A DNA stretch of 64,000 nucleotides from Centropus unirufus (Eukaryota > Chordata > Aves > Cuculiformes > Centropidae). The stretch is from contig VYZI01000322.1 of NCBI GenBank assembly GCA_013397695.1, positions 382,294 to 446,293 of the forward strand, given 5' to 3'. Numbering within the stretch: position 1 is the stretch's first letter; every line of letters begins with the position of its first letter. Shown one piece after another: positions 15,001-26,700 of the stretch. The position numbers and the translations under genes were made by a program. Below the pieces are notes generated by a model. It did no database searches, was not told the DNA's origin, and saw only the letters and a list, made by a program, of their open reading frames with translations.

Positions 15001-18000
15001 AATTTTTCAAAAATTGTTGTTTCAAAGCTGTACTGGGATAGGTTACTGGGCTTTTCTGAACAAAAGCCCCTAGATTACAATTTGAATAAAAACATTTGGC
15101 AACAGGTTGTGATTCTTTTACCAAATAGTCTGTGTAAAAGATAGTTTGCTTTTATTTTGGGTGAAATCCATGATTCTGTGCGGTGTAATTGTTTCCTCCT
15201 TGACTCAGTCATTCTTGCTGTGATTCGGTTTGTCTGCACCACAAATGGTTAGCACAGGTGGGAAATGAGAAGCTGTGGGGCTTAAGTGCTGTCAGTTCAT
15301 TCTATTTAAAGTTGAAGTTTTCAGTGTTCAATGGAAAACAAGAACGGAATATTTAACTCCAGGCTCTGCATATTGTTCTGTTTTGCTAGAGGATGTATGA
15401 TTATGTTCAGCCAACTTTCCATTTTTGCATGGCACAATCTTCTAATATAATTGTGTAATGGGATAATGGCACAGCTCTGTGCATGTTGGACTGGCTACTA
15501 GAACCCAAACCATAATTAATAATCAAATAAATACAATAGTTCCAATTGATAAGCTTTCACGTATTGAGACAGACTCCTAGGTAGTGTGTTGTTCCTTAGC
15601 TTCACTTACTATGGAAAGTAAAGTTGACTCACCTTGTAGTTCTTAAGTAAACTACCTGTCACTGTATTATACTTTGAAGATTAATAATCAAATTAATTTT
15701 GAAAGGACTGTTAGTTTCCATTACATTGTGGAGGCTCAACCGGTATGAGTAATCTTTTATTAGGATGACAGGAATGGTTATGAAGACTAGATTGTAAGTT
15801 TAGTGATTTCAGGTGCACATGACTTGGTGACTCTCTAAGGACTAATATTTATCTTGTAAGGAGGAATCTAATAAGATATGAAATTGCTTATTTTGTTTGT
15901 GACTGTTTTTCTTCTAAATATGAACAAGTGGAAAGCTGTATTTTTTTAATCTGGGGATTGACAATTTTTCTTTCTCATTTGCAGTACCAAAGTAAGATTT
16001 CAAGAGCATGTGTTCATGTATATAAGAATTTTGTAATCGACAGTGAATTCTCTGATATTAAGACAGCTTGAGGGACCCTTTGAGCCCCAGTATGGGCATA
16101 TAGTAGACATTATGAGCAGGAAGAACTTAAGTAGCATAAGACTGTTCATTACTGTCTTTCCTTCTCCCCTGTACGTCTACCCCTCTCAGTGGTAAGAAAC
16201 CTGTAGAAAGAGAAGAGGTTTTTTTGCTTATTTACAGCTAAAGATTAGAGGAGTTCTATGTAAATTCTTCCTGCAAATACGCATCTAGTAGCCAGGCCTG
16301 TTAACAGCTGCAAGTCAGATCATCACTCTTATGCCAGATATAAGAATGCTCAAAACGAAATGTTTGCAGAACTACTATTTTATTTTCTCTTTTACACAGA
16401 GCTGTTGTTTTCTAAGGAACACTCCTTTCTTGTTGTTTGTGAAACATGATGATAGTTGTTGTCCACAGTTCCTAACTTCTAGAATTAACTTCTTTCTTAT
16501 CCCTGCTATTAGTAAATTTTTCCTGCCATGTTTGTGCTCCTGAATTTCAAGATGTGACTGTTTCGACAGCCCTCAGTGTACCAATTCTGAATTCTGTTTG
16601 GTATTATAGGCTGTTTGTACTCTCTCCATTTTTGAGCTGTAGTTTAATTGGTGTTTCTCTTTCTTGTTTCTTACTGCCTTTTTGAGATAAACCCTCTAAG
16701 AAGCTAGAACAATCCTTGCATCTCCTTAGAACAGGAGAATGGAGGGGTGGGAATGAGGAAAGTGAAATCCTTGAGGACAGAAACAGACGTGGGAAACGGG
16801 CTGCACAGGGGAGATGTAAGCTCCCCAATGAGAGGGAAGGTGGTGCTTAGTTAAAGGAAGGACCTAGGACTTGCCTGGTTCATCAGGTTTGCAGTACAAA
16901 GCTTCTGAAGTGTCCATCTTCTCCTCTTGTGTTTCAGAAGGAATACTCACATTTCATACCCAGGTGGTCCATGCAACTGATCTTCTGGGAAGCACACTTT
17001 CTAAACAGTTAGAAAATGTGAGGTCTATGGGTTTCACTTTTCCAAAACAGCAGCATAGCATCTTAAAATCGCATGGTTGGAAAAGACCTTTGAGGTCATT
17101 GAGTCCAACTGTATCTACTGTACAACTTTACACTACTACTGTCCAACTGAGTACTACTAAACCATATCCCTGAGCATTTAATCTACCCATCTTTTAAATA
17201 CCTCGGGGGATGGGAACCTGGAAAGTCTGCTGAAGAGGGAGGAGTAGCAAAACCAGATGGAGTCCATTTGGACTGAATGACCTCATGCATGTCAAACCTG
17301 AGTGTATATCCATCCACACCAGCTTCTCATCTCTGGCACAGAAATAACCTGATCATGTTGGATTTCAGGCACTGTAGCCTGCTGAATGTCCAGCAGTGGC
17401 ACATGTACTGGTCTCTGTGAGAAGTGTATTGCTTTAGTCCAAGACACACTCAGAAGACTTTTGTGTTACTTCTTCCAGGTAGAGGATACAAAACCTATTA
17501 CAGAAAATGTTCTCAGGACAAAATGTTATCTCTAGGCAGCTGCTGCTCTTATGAAGTGTTTGTTCAAGTGAGTGTTTATTGTATGTACTTAGTTAAAAGA
17601 CTGTACCTGATGCGGTTTAATCTAATTGCAAGTAATAGAACATTTTATTCTTCTGCTCTTTCCCCCTCAATGATAGATGCCCTAATAAAGGTTGAAGTGA
17701 CTTTTAGTTCATATGCTCTGCAAAATAATAGCTTTTTGAGGAGTGCGGCTATGAGGATCACTTGGTAATTTATCTAAGTTGTACTATAGTTAAACTCTGC
17801 TTTTCATCTTTCAGGTCTTGGGCTAGATTCAGATAAACTTCCCAACCAGCTGAGCTTCTCCGACTGGCCTGAAATGAAGAAAAAATTTGCATCCATATTT
17901 GCACAGAAGACACAAGCTGAGTGGTGCAGCATATTTGATGATACTGATGCTTGTGTGACCCCTGTTTTATCCTTTGATGATGTTGTTTCACATCAGCATA

Positions 18001-18224
18001 ACAAACAAAGAAATTCTTTTATCAAAAATGATCAGGAAGAGATAAGTCCTAGACCTGCTCCTCTCCTATCAAGGACCCCTGCTGTTCCATCTTTTAAAAG
18101 AGATCCTTTTATAGGAGAACACACAGAAGAGATACTTCTGGAATATGGATTTACAAAGGAAGAGATTGCTAAACTTTATTCTGATAAAGTAATAGAATTT
18201 GGTAAACCAAAATCTAATTTATAA
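2925..18224 (+). CDS. AMACR: Alpha-methylacyl-CoA racemase, exons 2-5 (5'-partial)
   Basis: AMACR interconverts (R)- and (S)-2-methyl-branched acyl-CoAs, so that pristanoyl-CoA and bile-acid intermediates can enter peroxisomal beta-oxidation. It belongs to the CoA-transferase family III (CaiB-BaiF) fold. Coding exons are 2925-3068, 5569-5729, 10631-10817 and 17815-18224. The phases agree at every junction and give 300 residues that align without gaps to residues 83-382 of the 382-residue human protein. The catalytic His (AGHDINYL, codon 3041-3043), Asp (LLADFAGG, codon 5631-5633) and Glu (VGAIEPQFYE, codon 10787-10789) correspond to human H122, D152 and E237 and are all kept. The C-terminus KSNL looks like a non-canonical PTS1. 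Exon 1 is outside the window. SLC45A2 starts 2.0 kb downstream on the same strand. Identity is secure. Confidence 0.97.
3069..5568 (+). other. AMACR intron 2
   Basis: A 2.5-kb AT-rich intron with canonical GT and AG ends. I see no repeat family, RNA gene or conserved coding frame in it, only short homopolymer runs such as the T-run near 3627-3637. Confidence 0.8.
5569..5729 (+). CDS. AMACR: AMACR coding exon 3
   Basis: This exon is 161 bp, with acceptor CTGTTAG and donor GTAAGT. It completes the split Gly and encodes VLSKLGRKDENPYAPLNLL, then ADFAGGG with the catalytic Asp, and ends after the Met of IDASM in phase 0. It matches the human segment residue for residue in length. Confidence 0.97.
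5730..10630 (+). other. AMACR intron 3
   Basis: A 4.9-kb AT-rich intron. Apart from one CR1 fragment (5876-5975) I recognise nothing. An E-box hexamer CACGTG occurs near 8209 but has no supporting context. The open frames here (for example 6729-7094 and 7798-8157 on the - strand) show no family features. Confidence 0.75.
5876..5975 (-). mobile_element. CR1 LINE, short 3' fragment
   Basis: The segment reads as the reverse complement of a CR1 3' region: 'gaccttaaagatcatctagtt', a 'ccctgctgtgggcagggacacctcctgctaga' block and a 'ggctgctcaaggccccatctaacct' block. The terminal ATTCTATG tail is missing, so this copy has lost its very 3' end. Boundaries are approximate. Confidence 0.75.
10631..10817 (+). 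CDS. AMACR: AMACR coding exon 4
   Basis: This exon is 187 bp, with acceptor CCTCAAG and donor GTAAGT, starting in phase 0 and ending in phase 1. It encodes VEGVAYLSSFLWKSQNLGLW through FMAVGAIEPQFYEQFIK and carries the Glu equivalent to human E237. It has no stop and no gap against the human protein. Confidence 0.97.
11610..11731 (+). mobile_element. CR1 LINE fragment with internal deletion
   Basis: The left part resembles the CR1 block 'aaggatatggaactgctggaacaggt..gcaggagggtgatgaagg' followed by 'atcagagggctgaagcacc'. It then jumps directly to the terminal tail TGATTCTATGATT (11719-11731), leaving out the several hundred bases that normally lie between. This is a CR1 3' end with an internal deletion. 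Confidence 0.75.
17061..17215 (-). mobile_element. CR1 LINE, 3' fragment
   Basis: The reverse-complement CR1 3' region begins at 'cttaaaatcgcatggttggaaaagacctttgaggtcattgagtcc', continues through a diverged 'actaaaccatatccctgagca' block and ends near 'cttttaaatacctc'. This is the typical layout of an inverted CR1 end. It lies 600 bp upstream of AMACR exon 5. Confidence 0.75.
17815..18224 (+). CDS. AMACR: AMACR last coding exon (5)
   Basis: The exon has 410 coding bases, with acceptor CATCTTTCAG before 17815. It completes a split Gly and encodes LGLDSDKLPNQLSF, the DWPEMKKKF and TDACVTPVL blocks, then RPAPLL and FKRDPFIGEHTEEIL, ending ...KPKSNL and TAA at 18222-18224. The last four residues KSNL resemble the PTS1-like KASL of human AMACR. 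Confidence 0.97.
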
Positions 18225-19220
18225 TTCCTAGTTATGCAGATCAGACAAATTTCAGATTGATATAGTAAGTTTCTATGCATTGAAGCTGAATTATATGACA
18301 AATGTTTGCATGATATTGCATTTAAATACTTTTTAAATTATTTGTTTTAAATCTAATTGAAATCAGGGAGTTATGTATTTGTGTACCTGGATGGTCTGCA
18401 GTCTAGAATGACACCAGGATTTTGTTCTGAAGATCTACACAGTTCATTTTGTAAGAAGCTGTAAATCCTCAAAATGTGTTTTTAAATATCATATCCCTTG
18501 AAATGATTGTTTCTTTTAATTCTTAAACACAGTGCTGCTTTGTAATATGTTGTAATTATATGAAAGAGATACTTCTCATAAAATATATTCTTCCTAAACA
18601 AGTGATTGTGTTCGTTATTCATAGATTAGAAGGGTGTTTTTTCTCTATCTCATCATATTAATTCATTTGCCTTATCATGCCAAAACAATGATCCAAATAA
18701 TGCTATTTTCTTATGTGTTCCTGTAGAGTTATTATCCTAAAGTAATTACATTTAATAGCCTGACTACATTTTCTTAATGCAATCCCCTGATTATATTACA
18801 TTTGGAATTTCAGTTTGCCTAGAAAATCACTTCAGAATGAAATTTGTTATTTTAAAATAGCTGCCAAGTATTCATGCTTTCCTCTCTGTTGGGGAAAATG
18901 GTAGGCAACTTAGCTGCATAAGTTTTAAAGAATGGTTATTTCATGGCAGTTTGCATTTCATCCAAAATTAAACCATAACTTGAAACAGTCTCATTCAGCG
19001 CAAAAAAACCCCACTGCCTTTTAAAAATGATTAGTTATTTATGGCCTCAGTACAGTTTTGTTTAGTCCAACATTTCAGAGGTTTGGGTGTTTTTTTTATT
19101 TTTGTCATAGTGTTTACTTTGCTGAAGATTAGTTTGCTGCTTACAAAGACTTCCAAAATTGAAGTCTACATTAGCTCATTTTACATGTGTCATGCAAAAA
19201 ATGTCAGTATTATTACTGTA

Positions 19221-19226
19221 AATAAA
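19221..19226 (+). terminator. Candidate AMACR polyadenylation signal (AATAAA)
   Basis: AATAAA lies 1.0 kb after the AMACR stop. A variant CATAAA occurs earlier (about 18577) and a second AATAAA at 19422-19427. The sequence alone does not tell which is used. Confidence 0.4.
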
Positions 19227-19873
19227 CCTTTTACCACATAAACACCTGCCTGGAAGCAAGAATTATTTAGTAGGTCCTAACAAATTAGATAAGCAATCAG
19301 AAAAGCAATGTAAGTTTCCAGCTGATCATCTCTCTAATCTAAATTATCAAATACTATTCTTCTTTGCAGTGAGATTGAACAGTTTGTTTAGTCCTAGATG
19401 CATCTGATCATGTTGGAGAACAATAAATGCAAAAGGCATTCTTCAGTGCATGTAAGTTTTGACCCCACAATCCCTGAGGTCAATTAAAAAACTCATGTTA
19501 ACTTCAGGATAGTTTGGGGCAGCTGCCTCAAATGGGTGGCTAACATTGAAGTTACAGTTTCAGTGTGTCTACAGATTTCAGAAGGGCCTCTTGGTAGGCA
19601 AGACTTTAAAAAGCCCCAAGGGATCCTATGATCCTTTGTTTTTCAGAAACTGCAGAGGTAATCAGTTTCATTGAGGGTGGAACACAGCAGGTATAAAGAA
19701 GACATTCACCAGTTGCTGTTTGACAGATTTCTGTTGAGATATTCAGGTGCCACGAAGACTCTCATACAGTAGCTATCACCTATTTTCAGGAAAGTTATTG
19801 AAGTTATATTCTGGATCTATGTTATAGTTTCTTTTGCTCTCAGTTTGAGCAAAAGGATATCAGCACTCTGGTG

Positions 19874-20265
19874 CACGTGGTGTCTGCTGAATAGAAAGAT
19901 GAAGGCTTTAGGTTGTTGGTGTCACCACTATCTTACAGCAACAAGAGCAATAGTTTTGTGTCAGGCTTATCCTGTGCCATGCCCGTGTAATGTATGTTCC
20001 CGTTATGTGTGTGACATGCTTGGACAGTAGGTCTTTAGTTGTAGATAGCTGGGAGCTTTGCAGGAGCCCAAGCTCTCAGATCTGCTAATGTTAATACACG
20101 CTTCCCCGCCCCCTTCCTTCCTTGCATAACTTGTGATCACAGAGCCATGAAAGTATGTGAGTCCCTCCCCCAGCACAGACCAATCCCACCAGCATATGAT
20201 CTGGGCTCCATGTCAGCCAGGGCAGGCAGCACTGGCTTACTGGAGTGCTACGGATAGCCAGAGAG
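19874..20265 (+). promoter_or_regulatory. Putative SLC45A2 promoter/5' UTR region
   Basis: A palindromic E-box CACGTG (19874-19879) and a CCAAT box (20180-20184) precede the SLC45A2 start codon by about 390 and 85 bp. MITF, which binds CACGTG/CATGTG elements, is known to activate SLC45A2 in mammals, so the E-box is a reasonable candidate. No clear TATA box is visible and the transcription start cannot be placed. Confidence 0.4.
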
Positions 20266-20701
20266 ATGACATTGACAAAAGAGAGCTTCCATGGGGCTCT
20301 TCCACCTGATTCTGAGATGGCCAAGGCCAACGCAGACAGCGCCAGAGAGGAGGAGGCTTTGCTACACTCCGTGACAAGAACTGGAGCAGTGGTGCCAAGG
20401 AAGCGAGCGGTGGGAAGGCTGGTCATGCACAGCATGGCGATGTTTGGCCGGGAGTTCTGCTATGCCGTGGAGGCTGCCTTTGTCACGCCGGTGCTGCTCA
20501 GTGTAGGGCTACCCAGGAACCTCTACAGCCTAGTGTGGCTCATCAGCCCTATCCTGGGCTTCGTGCTGCAGCCCGTGGTAGGTTCAGCCAGTGATCACTG
20601 CACCTGTAGCTGGGGCAGGAGGCGACCATACATTCTGGGTCTGGGCGTCATAATGCTGTTAGGCATGGCTTTGTACCTCAATGGGGACGTGATGATCTCA
20701 G
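20266..20701 (+). CDS. SLC45A2: SLC45A2 coding exon 1
   Basis: The 436 coding bases begin MTLTKESFHG and end at donor GTGAGT in phase 1. The cytosolic N-terminus (about residues 1-50) shares little with mammals. From RLVMHSMAMFGREFCYAVEA onward it is nearly identical to human SLC45A2 and covers the first transmembrane helices and the GRRRPYI loop. Confidence 0.96.
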
Positions 20702-23700
20702 GTGAGTGAGGAGCATATGCTGTGCTGACAGACAAAACTCATCCTAGTCTTTTGAATTAAAAAAAAAATAGGGGTTCCTTTTCTCCTGGTTAAAACAGAC
20801 TGTTAAAAGGGGTACCCTGTTACTCAGCTTCATTGAAGGAGCTGGGAGACACTGAGACCTTTATGTATGTTTGGTCCCAATGCTGCATGTTATGTACCTT
20901 GCTCATAGTGCTCTGTAGTTTCTGCATGTGACTACAGTGTGATGTATGCTGGTGTGCTTGCCTGATCAGTTCATACAAGGAAAACCCTGATTAGGCCCAG
21001 AGAAGTCTTTATGAAGTAAAATCTACCTTGTTAAGTTAAATAATCAATATTGTTTGTGTGGTGTGATATGCATCCAAACTGAGAATTGGTTGGTCCCTGT
21101 TATAGATGGATTAATGTTTGAATGCACATTATCAATCATTGCAGCCCCGGCTTGACTGAGGACTGTGTTATGCTCGTGAATGGTAGAAATCAGTAACTCT
21201 TTGGAAACTGTGTTGCCCCTGGAATATGCAAAATCAAACAGGAGCTTCATCCCTAGATACTTTAATATTTAAGCTTGAGATGTATCTTCTCAAAGCCTTG
21301 ACGGAGAGTTGTTTCCAACCTTAGGATCTGGCAGAGGGGGGAGATGTGTTTTTTTTATGGATTGATTTATTCTCTCTTCCTGGCTATTGATGTTGAATAT
21401 GCTTGTATTGTTTTGCCCAAAAAGAGACGTTACAGTCAACTCTTGATTATCTAAAATGATGGAAGAGAGGGACAAGTAAGCACTACAAATTGCATGTGTG
21501 TTTAGCTGTCGTAGCATGCCATGGAGGGTCAAAGAATTGGATTAAGGCTAGTGGTACTCTTGATTGTGGAGCTTGGAGTACCCTGAGCTTGTGCTGACTC
21601 AAGGCAGTAAGTCAGCTGTGCTCCAGACTGTTACCCTTCTTCTCAGATGTGATTTTAGTACCTACTGCTCTCTCCTGCATAACTAAGCATTGTTTAGCTT
21701 TAGATCTATCAGGAAATATAAAATGTGGTTTTGCAGAACATGGCATTGTTGCTGTCTGAATGAGGGTGTTTTTCTTTTTGTAGCTTTCGTCGATGAGAGA
21801 GACAATCAGCGGACTTGGGCAATAGTCGTTACCATGCTGGGAGTAGTGCTTTTTGATTTTGCAGCTGATTTTATTGATGGCCCCATCAAAGCATATTTAT
21901 TTGATGTCTGCTCTCATCAGGATAAAGAGAAGGGTCTGCATTACCACGCCCTCCTTACAGGTACTCAGATTCTCTCCTTTTCTCCCTGCCTCTTGAAGGA
22001 GGGGAAGGTAATTGCATGAGTTTTATTCTCACTGTGTTTCTAATGTTGAATGAACTGATCATCTGATTCCGCGCTTCAGTCACGAGTCTTTTGTTGCTGG
22101 GTTTTCACTACTTCAGGGAACAGCAACTTGTGATTGCTGCTACAAGAATTATGCTGCAGAAGGCTGCAGGCATAAACACTTAGAGCAACATAGCCATGCT
22201 TTAAATAAGAACAATTCATGTTTTAAAAGTGAAGTAGTGTTCATTCATCTTGTCCTGATTCTTTCCAAGATTTTGGTGAAGCAGTAATAAAGGGATGTAA
22301 CTTGTTTCCTTGCCATAGCACATTAAGATAGCATTCTTGACTCAGCATATGACATACAGCAAAAGCTACACAAAACAGCATAGTTAATTCCCATTCTTCA
22401 GTAGCGCTCTGGTGTGTGCTGCCTTCCTGTGTAGAAACAGGAGTTTGTAAAATTCAGAGCTTTGCAATTTCCCCAGAATAATTCCAAGTGGTTCAATACA
22501 GGCTCTTGTAAATGAAGTAAGAACTTAATTTGCCCTTATATGAGTTTGAAATGGTGAGTTACAGACAGAAACCTTCTGTACAGAAAGGAACATGTACTAC
22601 ATGAGCCTTGCATTGAGAAATTGCACAGGGAAGGCATATGAGGCTGTTCAATGTTTATCTGTAATGTGAAATTACAGGAGCTTCCAGTCATGTCTGGTAG
22701 CAGCCACTATGAAAGACCAACAACTGTGTTTTGATGCAGATTTTGGTGGCTAGTGAGCCATGCCAAGCGCAGGGGTACATATATTCAGTGGCAGGTACTC
22801 TCCTTGAGGAGGGAGCTGTATTAGCTATTGACAACAGGCTGGTTTTGGATATATGAAATATCTCTGTGCAGGAACGCAGATTAGAATGGACCCTTAAAGC
22901 CATATGGGAACTAAATTAGTATTATCCATTAGAAACTGACGGATAAAATTTTTAACCACCATTTATTTGGACAAAGAACGGAGTGAATCTCTGTGTATTC
23001 TTGTCTTCAGAACTAGAACTCTGGTTCCAGTTTTTACTGGGATGATACCAAAAAGGCTTGATTCCCAGATTTGGAGCTACAGATTTAGCTAATTCATTTG
23101 TGTACTGAGATGAGAAGGGGGATGTGAAATAAATAGCATCAAAGATAATGTGTTCCAGTACTTCGCTGACTGGCCTCACTATTAGACACTTTCCCCTAAA
23201 ACCTAATCTTAATATCCATTTGCTACAATTTTCATTTATAATTCCTTGTTTTATCCTTACTAGACACAGACAATAATTTTCCCATTTATTTTCTAGCTCC
23301 TGTTTTATATATTAGGTTATTTTGTTTCTCCTGTTCAGCTCCTTCTTTTTTTATACTAAATATCTCCAAGATTTTGCTCTCCAGTTTATTTTCAGTGTAA
23401 GGTTTGAACTTGAAATTTAATAGCTTACAGTTACAAAACTTAGGATCACTGAGACAAATAGAAGGAAGAATGTGCATATGCAACTTGCAACACTCAGATT
23501 GCATTGCAATATCATAGTTACTCTTTGTCAAAACATTATGCAAAGATGAACTCAAACATCAAATATTCACTCTGTGCAAGAATTTAGTGCAGGTTTTCTT
23601 CAAAAAGTTATTAACAATTTAATCGTTTTTCATAAGAACAAGCAATACATTTCCCTGTGAAATGCAGTAGGGTGAAATGAAGGAGGCGCATAATCAGACC

Positions 23701-26700
23701 CAAGAGGGACCAAGGTACAGAATGCCCAGAATGAAATGAAAATCCCATGGTTTTTAGGTGAAACAAACATAGACCCTGTTACCTCTGTTACTTTTTGTTG
23801 GGCAGAATGGTTCTGCCATACAGTCTTCAATTCTCCTAAGCAGAGGAGTAGAAAACCTTCCAAGTACTTCAAATGCTTGTATCCTGCTTGGCTCCCCTGA
23901 CCTCAGAAGCCAACAGGTTAGGGAGATGTCAGAACTCTGCAAAGCTGCTTCCCGTGCCAGAGCCCTGTACTGTATATAACAATGCGAATTTTCTTGTGCT
24001 CTGGAACTGTGTGCACTGAAAACAAAAAGAAGATATTTTAGAAAAAAATCACATGGAATGCTTCTTTTATTAAGTATCAGGGCACAAAGGCAACATTTTA
24101 CCTTTTATTCTAACTTTTCTGAGAAAACCAGTACATAAAAATACATTTTTATTTGATTTTTTTTTTGTCTTCTGATGGTGAGGTACTTGGATTTTAATAA
24201 CTATAGAACAATGCTTTTGCTTCTATTTCCTTTTTTATATTCCACTGGGAGATATTATTTCTGTTTAGATTCCACTATATAAAATATATTTCACAAAAGC
24301 AATAATATAGACAGGCTCAATATAATTAAAGAAATCTTTGTTCTGTGAAGTCTTAAAAATACCATAAATTTCAGCAGAATTTCATTTTGTATTGTTCACT
24401 GTTTCATAGCAAAAAAAGTCCTCAAAGAATCAGGAAAAGAGATGAAGGCCCATGTTACTATAGGTTCAGGTATTTCTTGGAGACTTCTGTTCACCAGAGC
24501 TGAGGAGATTTTTCAAAAGATGTTTTGCAAACTGCTCATGCATGTGATCAGCTCAGTATTCCTATTTATTTTTATTAATATCTGGAGAGTGATTATTCAG
24601 TCATTTCTAGAGGGGATCACATCTAGAGAGTATTGTGTACTGTGTGTTTATTTTATCAATGCCAGTAGTTTTTTTCTTCTCTCTTTTCCCACCATGTAGG
24701 TTTGGGAGGAGCCCTGGGTTACCTGACAGGTGCTATGGATTGGGGTGAAACTGTACTAGGACATTCCTTGGCATCAGAATTCCAGGTGATTTTCTTCTTT
24801 GCAGCCTTGGTTTTCCTAATCTGCCTTATCATACATCTGCGCAGTATTTCTGAAGTCCCACTCAGATATGAAAATGACGAGACAAAGTTCTTGTTGGAAG
24901 TGACTGAATCCTATAAGTACAGCTCCATAGAGGAGGAAATCAAGAATGGTTACTTAAAGTCAACGTGTACTGAAATAAAGGCTGCAGCCAAACCAGGGAA
25001 ATGTGCTATTACATCACGCACGGGGGTAAGTTTGGAGATGATTTTGTAATATATAGTGTCTTATCCTTGGAGACCCTTTCACACACAAAGAACAATAATC
25101 CTCCGCTAGAATCCAGAGTCAGTAGAAAAGCTTGCTTGCTCTTCTCTTTTCTTATTTATCAACTATTTCTAGCAAGAGGTACAAGACTGATTAATGCTGA
25201 TGCTTTGAGCAATTGGCAGGGAGGAAGGAGAACCAGGTTCAGGTTACTGCTCTGTGTCAATCTCCCGATAGCCTCCTAATGTGAATATTGTCAAGATCAT
25301 ATACTTTGTCCTTTAGTCCTGCCAGAATTAAGACCACATTATGGACAAGGACTCTGGAGCACTAATCTTTGATCTAAATCTATAATTCCCACAAAGTCCA
25401 CATACTTACATACCTAGTACATATCAAGGGTTTGTTCCATGGTCTGGTAAACATTCCAGTTATGCTGCTGCTGCTCAATACTTCATTGAAGATTTATTGA
25501 CAGCTCTGATTTGTTTAATATGCTGCTTCTACAAACATGCTACTGTGCTTCTGGAGGTCTAGTTTTATTTTGAAGTCGTGTTGTACTGTGTCTAGAACTT
25601 TTAGATGGGAAACAATAGCAAGTACTTCCAAATCAGCACTGTTATTTTGTTTCTGCTGTGCTTTTATGAGGCATTGCTTCAATCTAAGGCAACTAGGAAA
25701 AGGTAAATCTACCTGAAAAATATCTGAAGAGCATGTTTCTAGAATGGTCTTGGAAACAGATTATAGTGTTTTGTTGATGACTTTTAGTGCTATGAATCCT
25801 TACTGCACTCTCACTGTACCCTAGGCTGATGTATATGTTTGGCTCCTAGTGTAACAGTAAGTGGTGAAACAGTTGCTTGTTGTTCTAATTTCATTCCTTA
25901 TCTCTTGGTGTTATGTATTCTATGCCTTATAGACGTAAAAAATTACCAAGAATATGCAGATGATTATAAGTTAGAAAACAAAAAAAATATTTTAATGTAC
26001 AAATAAAAATTATTTAGTAGCTTGAGCTGTTTTTCATTTGTATTATAATCACACTTGGCATTCCTAACACAAAAGAAAAACATTATCCAGATAAGACATA
26101 AAGACAGAATAAATGGTGAAAACTATTTTATGAGAATGCCAGGCAAACACAGAGAGGGACAGCAAGCAATATTTGCCAGAGAATATAGCTAGCATGCTGC
26201 CGTCCCTGTTTCCCCACTGCAGGCCACCTTGAGCAGCCAGCATCCCTCACCAGCACTGTTCACTCTGAGCATTCTCCCAGTTGTCAGAGATGCTGAGTGT
26301 CACTGACTGCTTGGCTCATGTGGGCTATAAAGAAAGGAAGACAAATAAAGAAGAGGGAGAGATGTAGTGAAAGCAAGGGAAGCAGACTATGGATTGGGGT
26401 AGCCCCCACTGCGGCAAAAACTAACTCCTCTGAGTCAGTAATGTCCGACATCCAAAGTACAGCTCCTGTGTCCACTGTAGGCCAGATTGTGCCATTGCCC
26501 TACTTTCTGTACTTCTAGCTGTACAGCCTGTCAGAGTCTGAAAGTGCTTTGATCTATCCCATGCTTCTTTGATCTGCCTGAGCATGTATAAATTCTAGAG
26601 ACTCACTGCCTTAATAGTCTGTCTCTTGTGGCACATGTTTTCTGAGTTCATTCATTACTGTAATTGCTTCCTTGAAGGAATGGTTTGCCTTCCTGTTTTT

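Larger units (their letters stand above)
10818..17814 (+). other. AMACR intron 4
   Basis: The largest AMACR intron in the window (7.0 kb). It contains two CR1 fragments (11610-11731 and 17061-17215). The rest is AT-rich without recognisable repeats or genes; the minus-strand frame 13587-13985 (132 codons) has no family features and is taken as chance. Confidence 0.75.
18225..20265 (+). other. AMACR 3' UTR and AMACR-SLC45A2 intergenic interval
   Basis: Only 2,041 bp separate the AMACR stop from the SLC45A2 start codon. The first 1-1.2 kb is AT-rich and probably AMACR 3' UTR. From about 20040 the sequence becomes more GC-rich and is likely to contain the SLC45A2 promoter and 5' UTR. No repeat was recognised. 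Confidence 0.7.
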
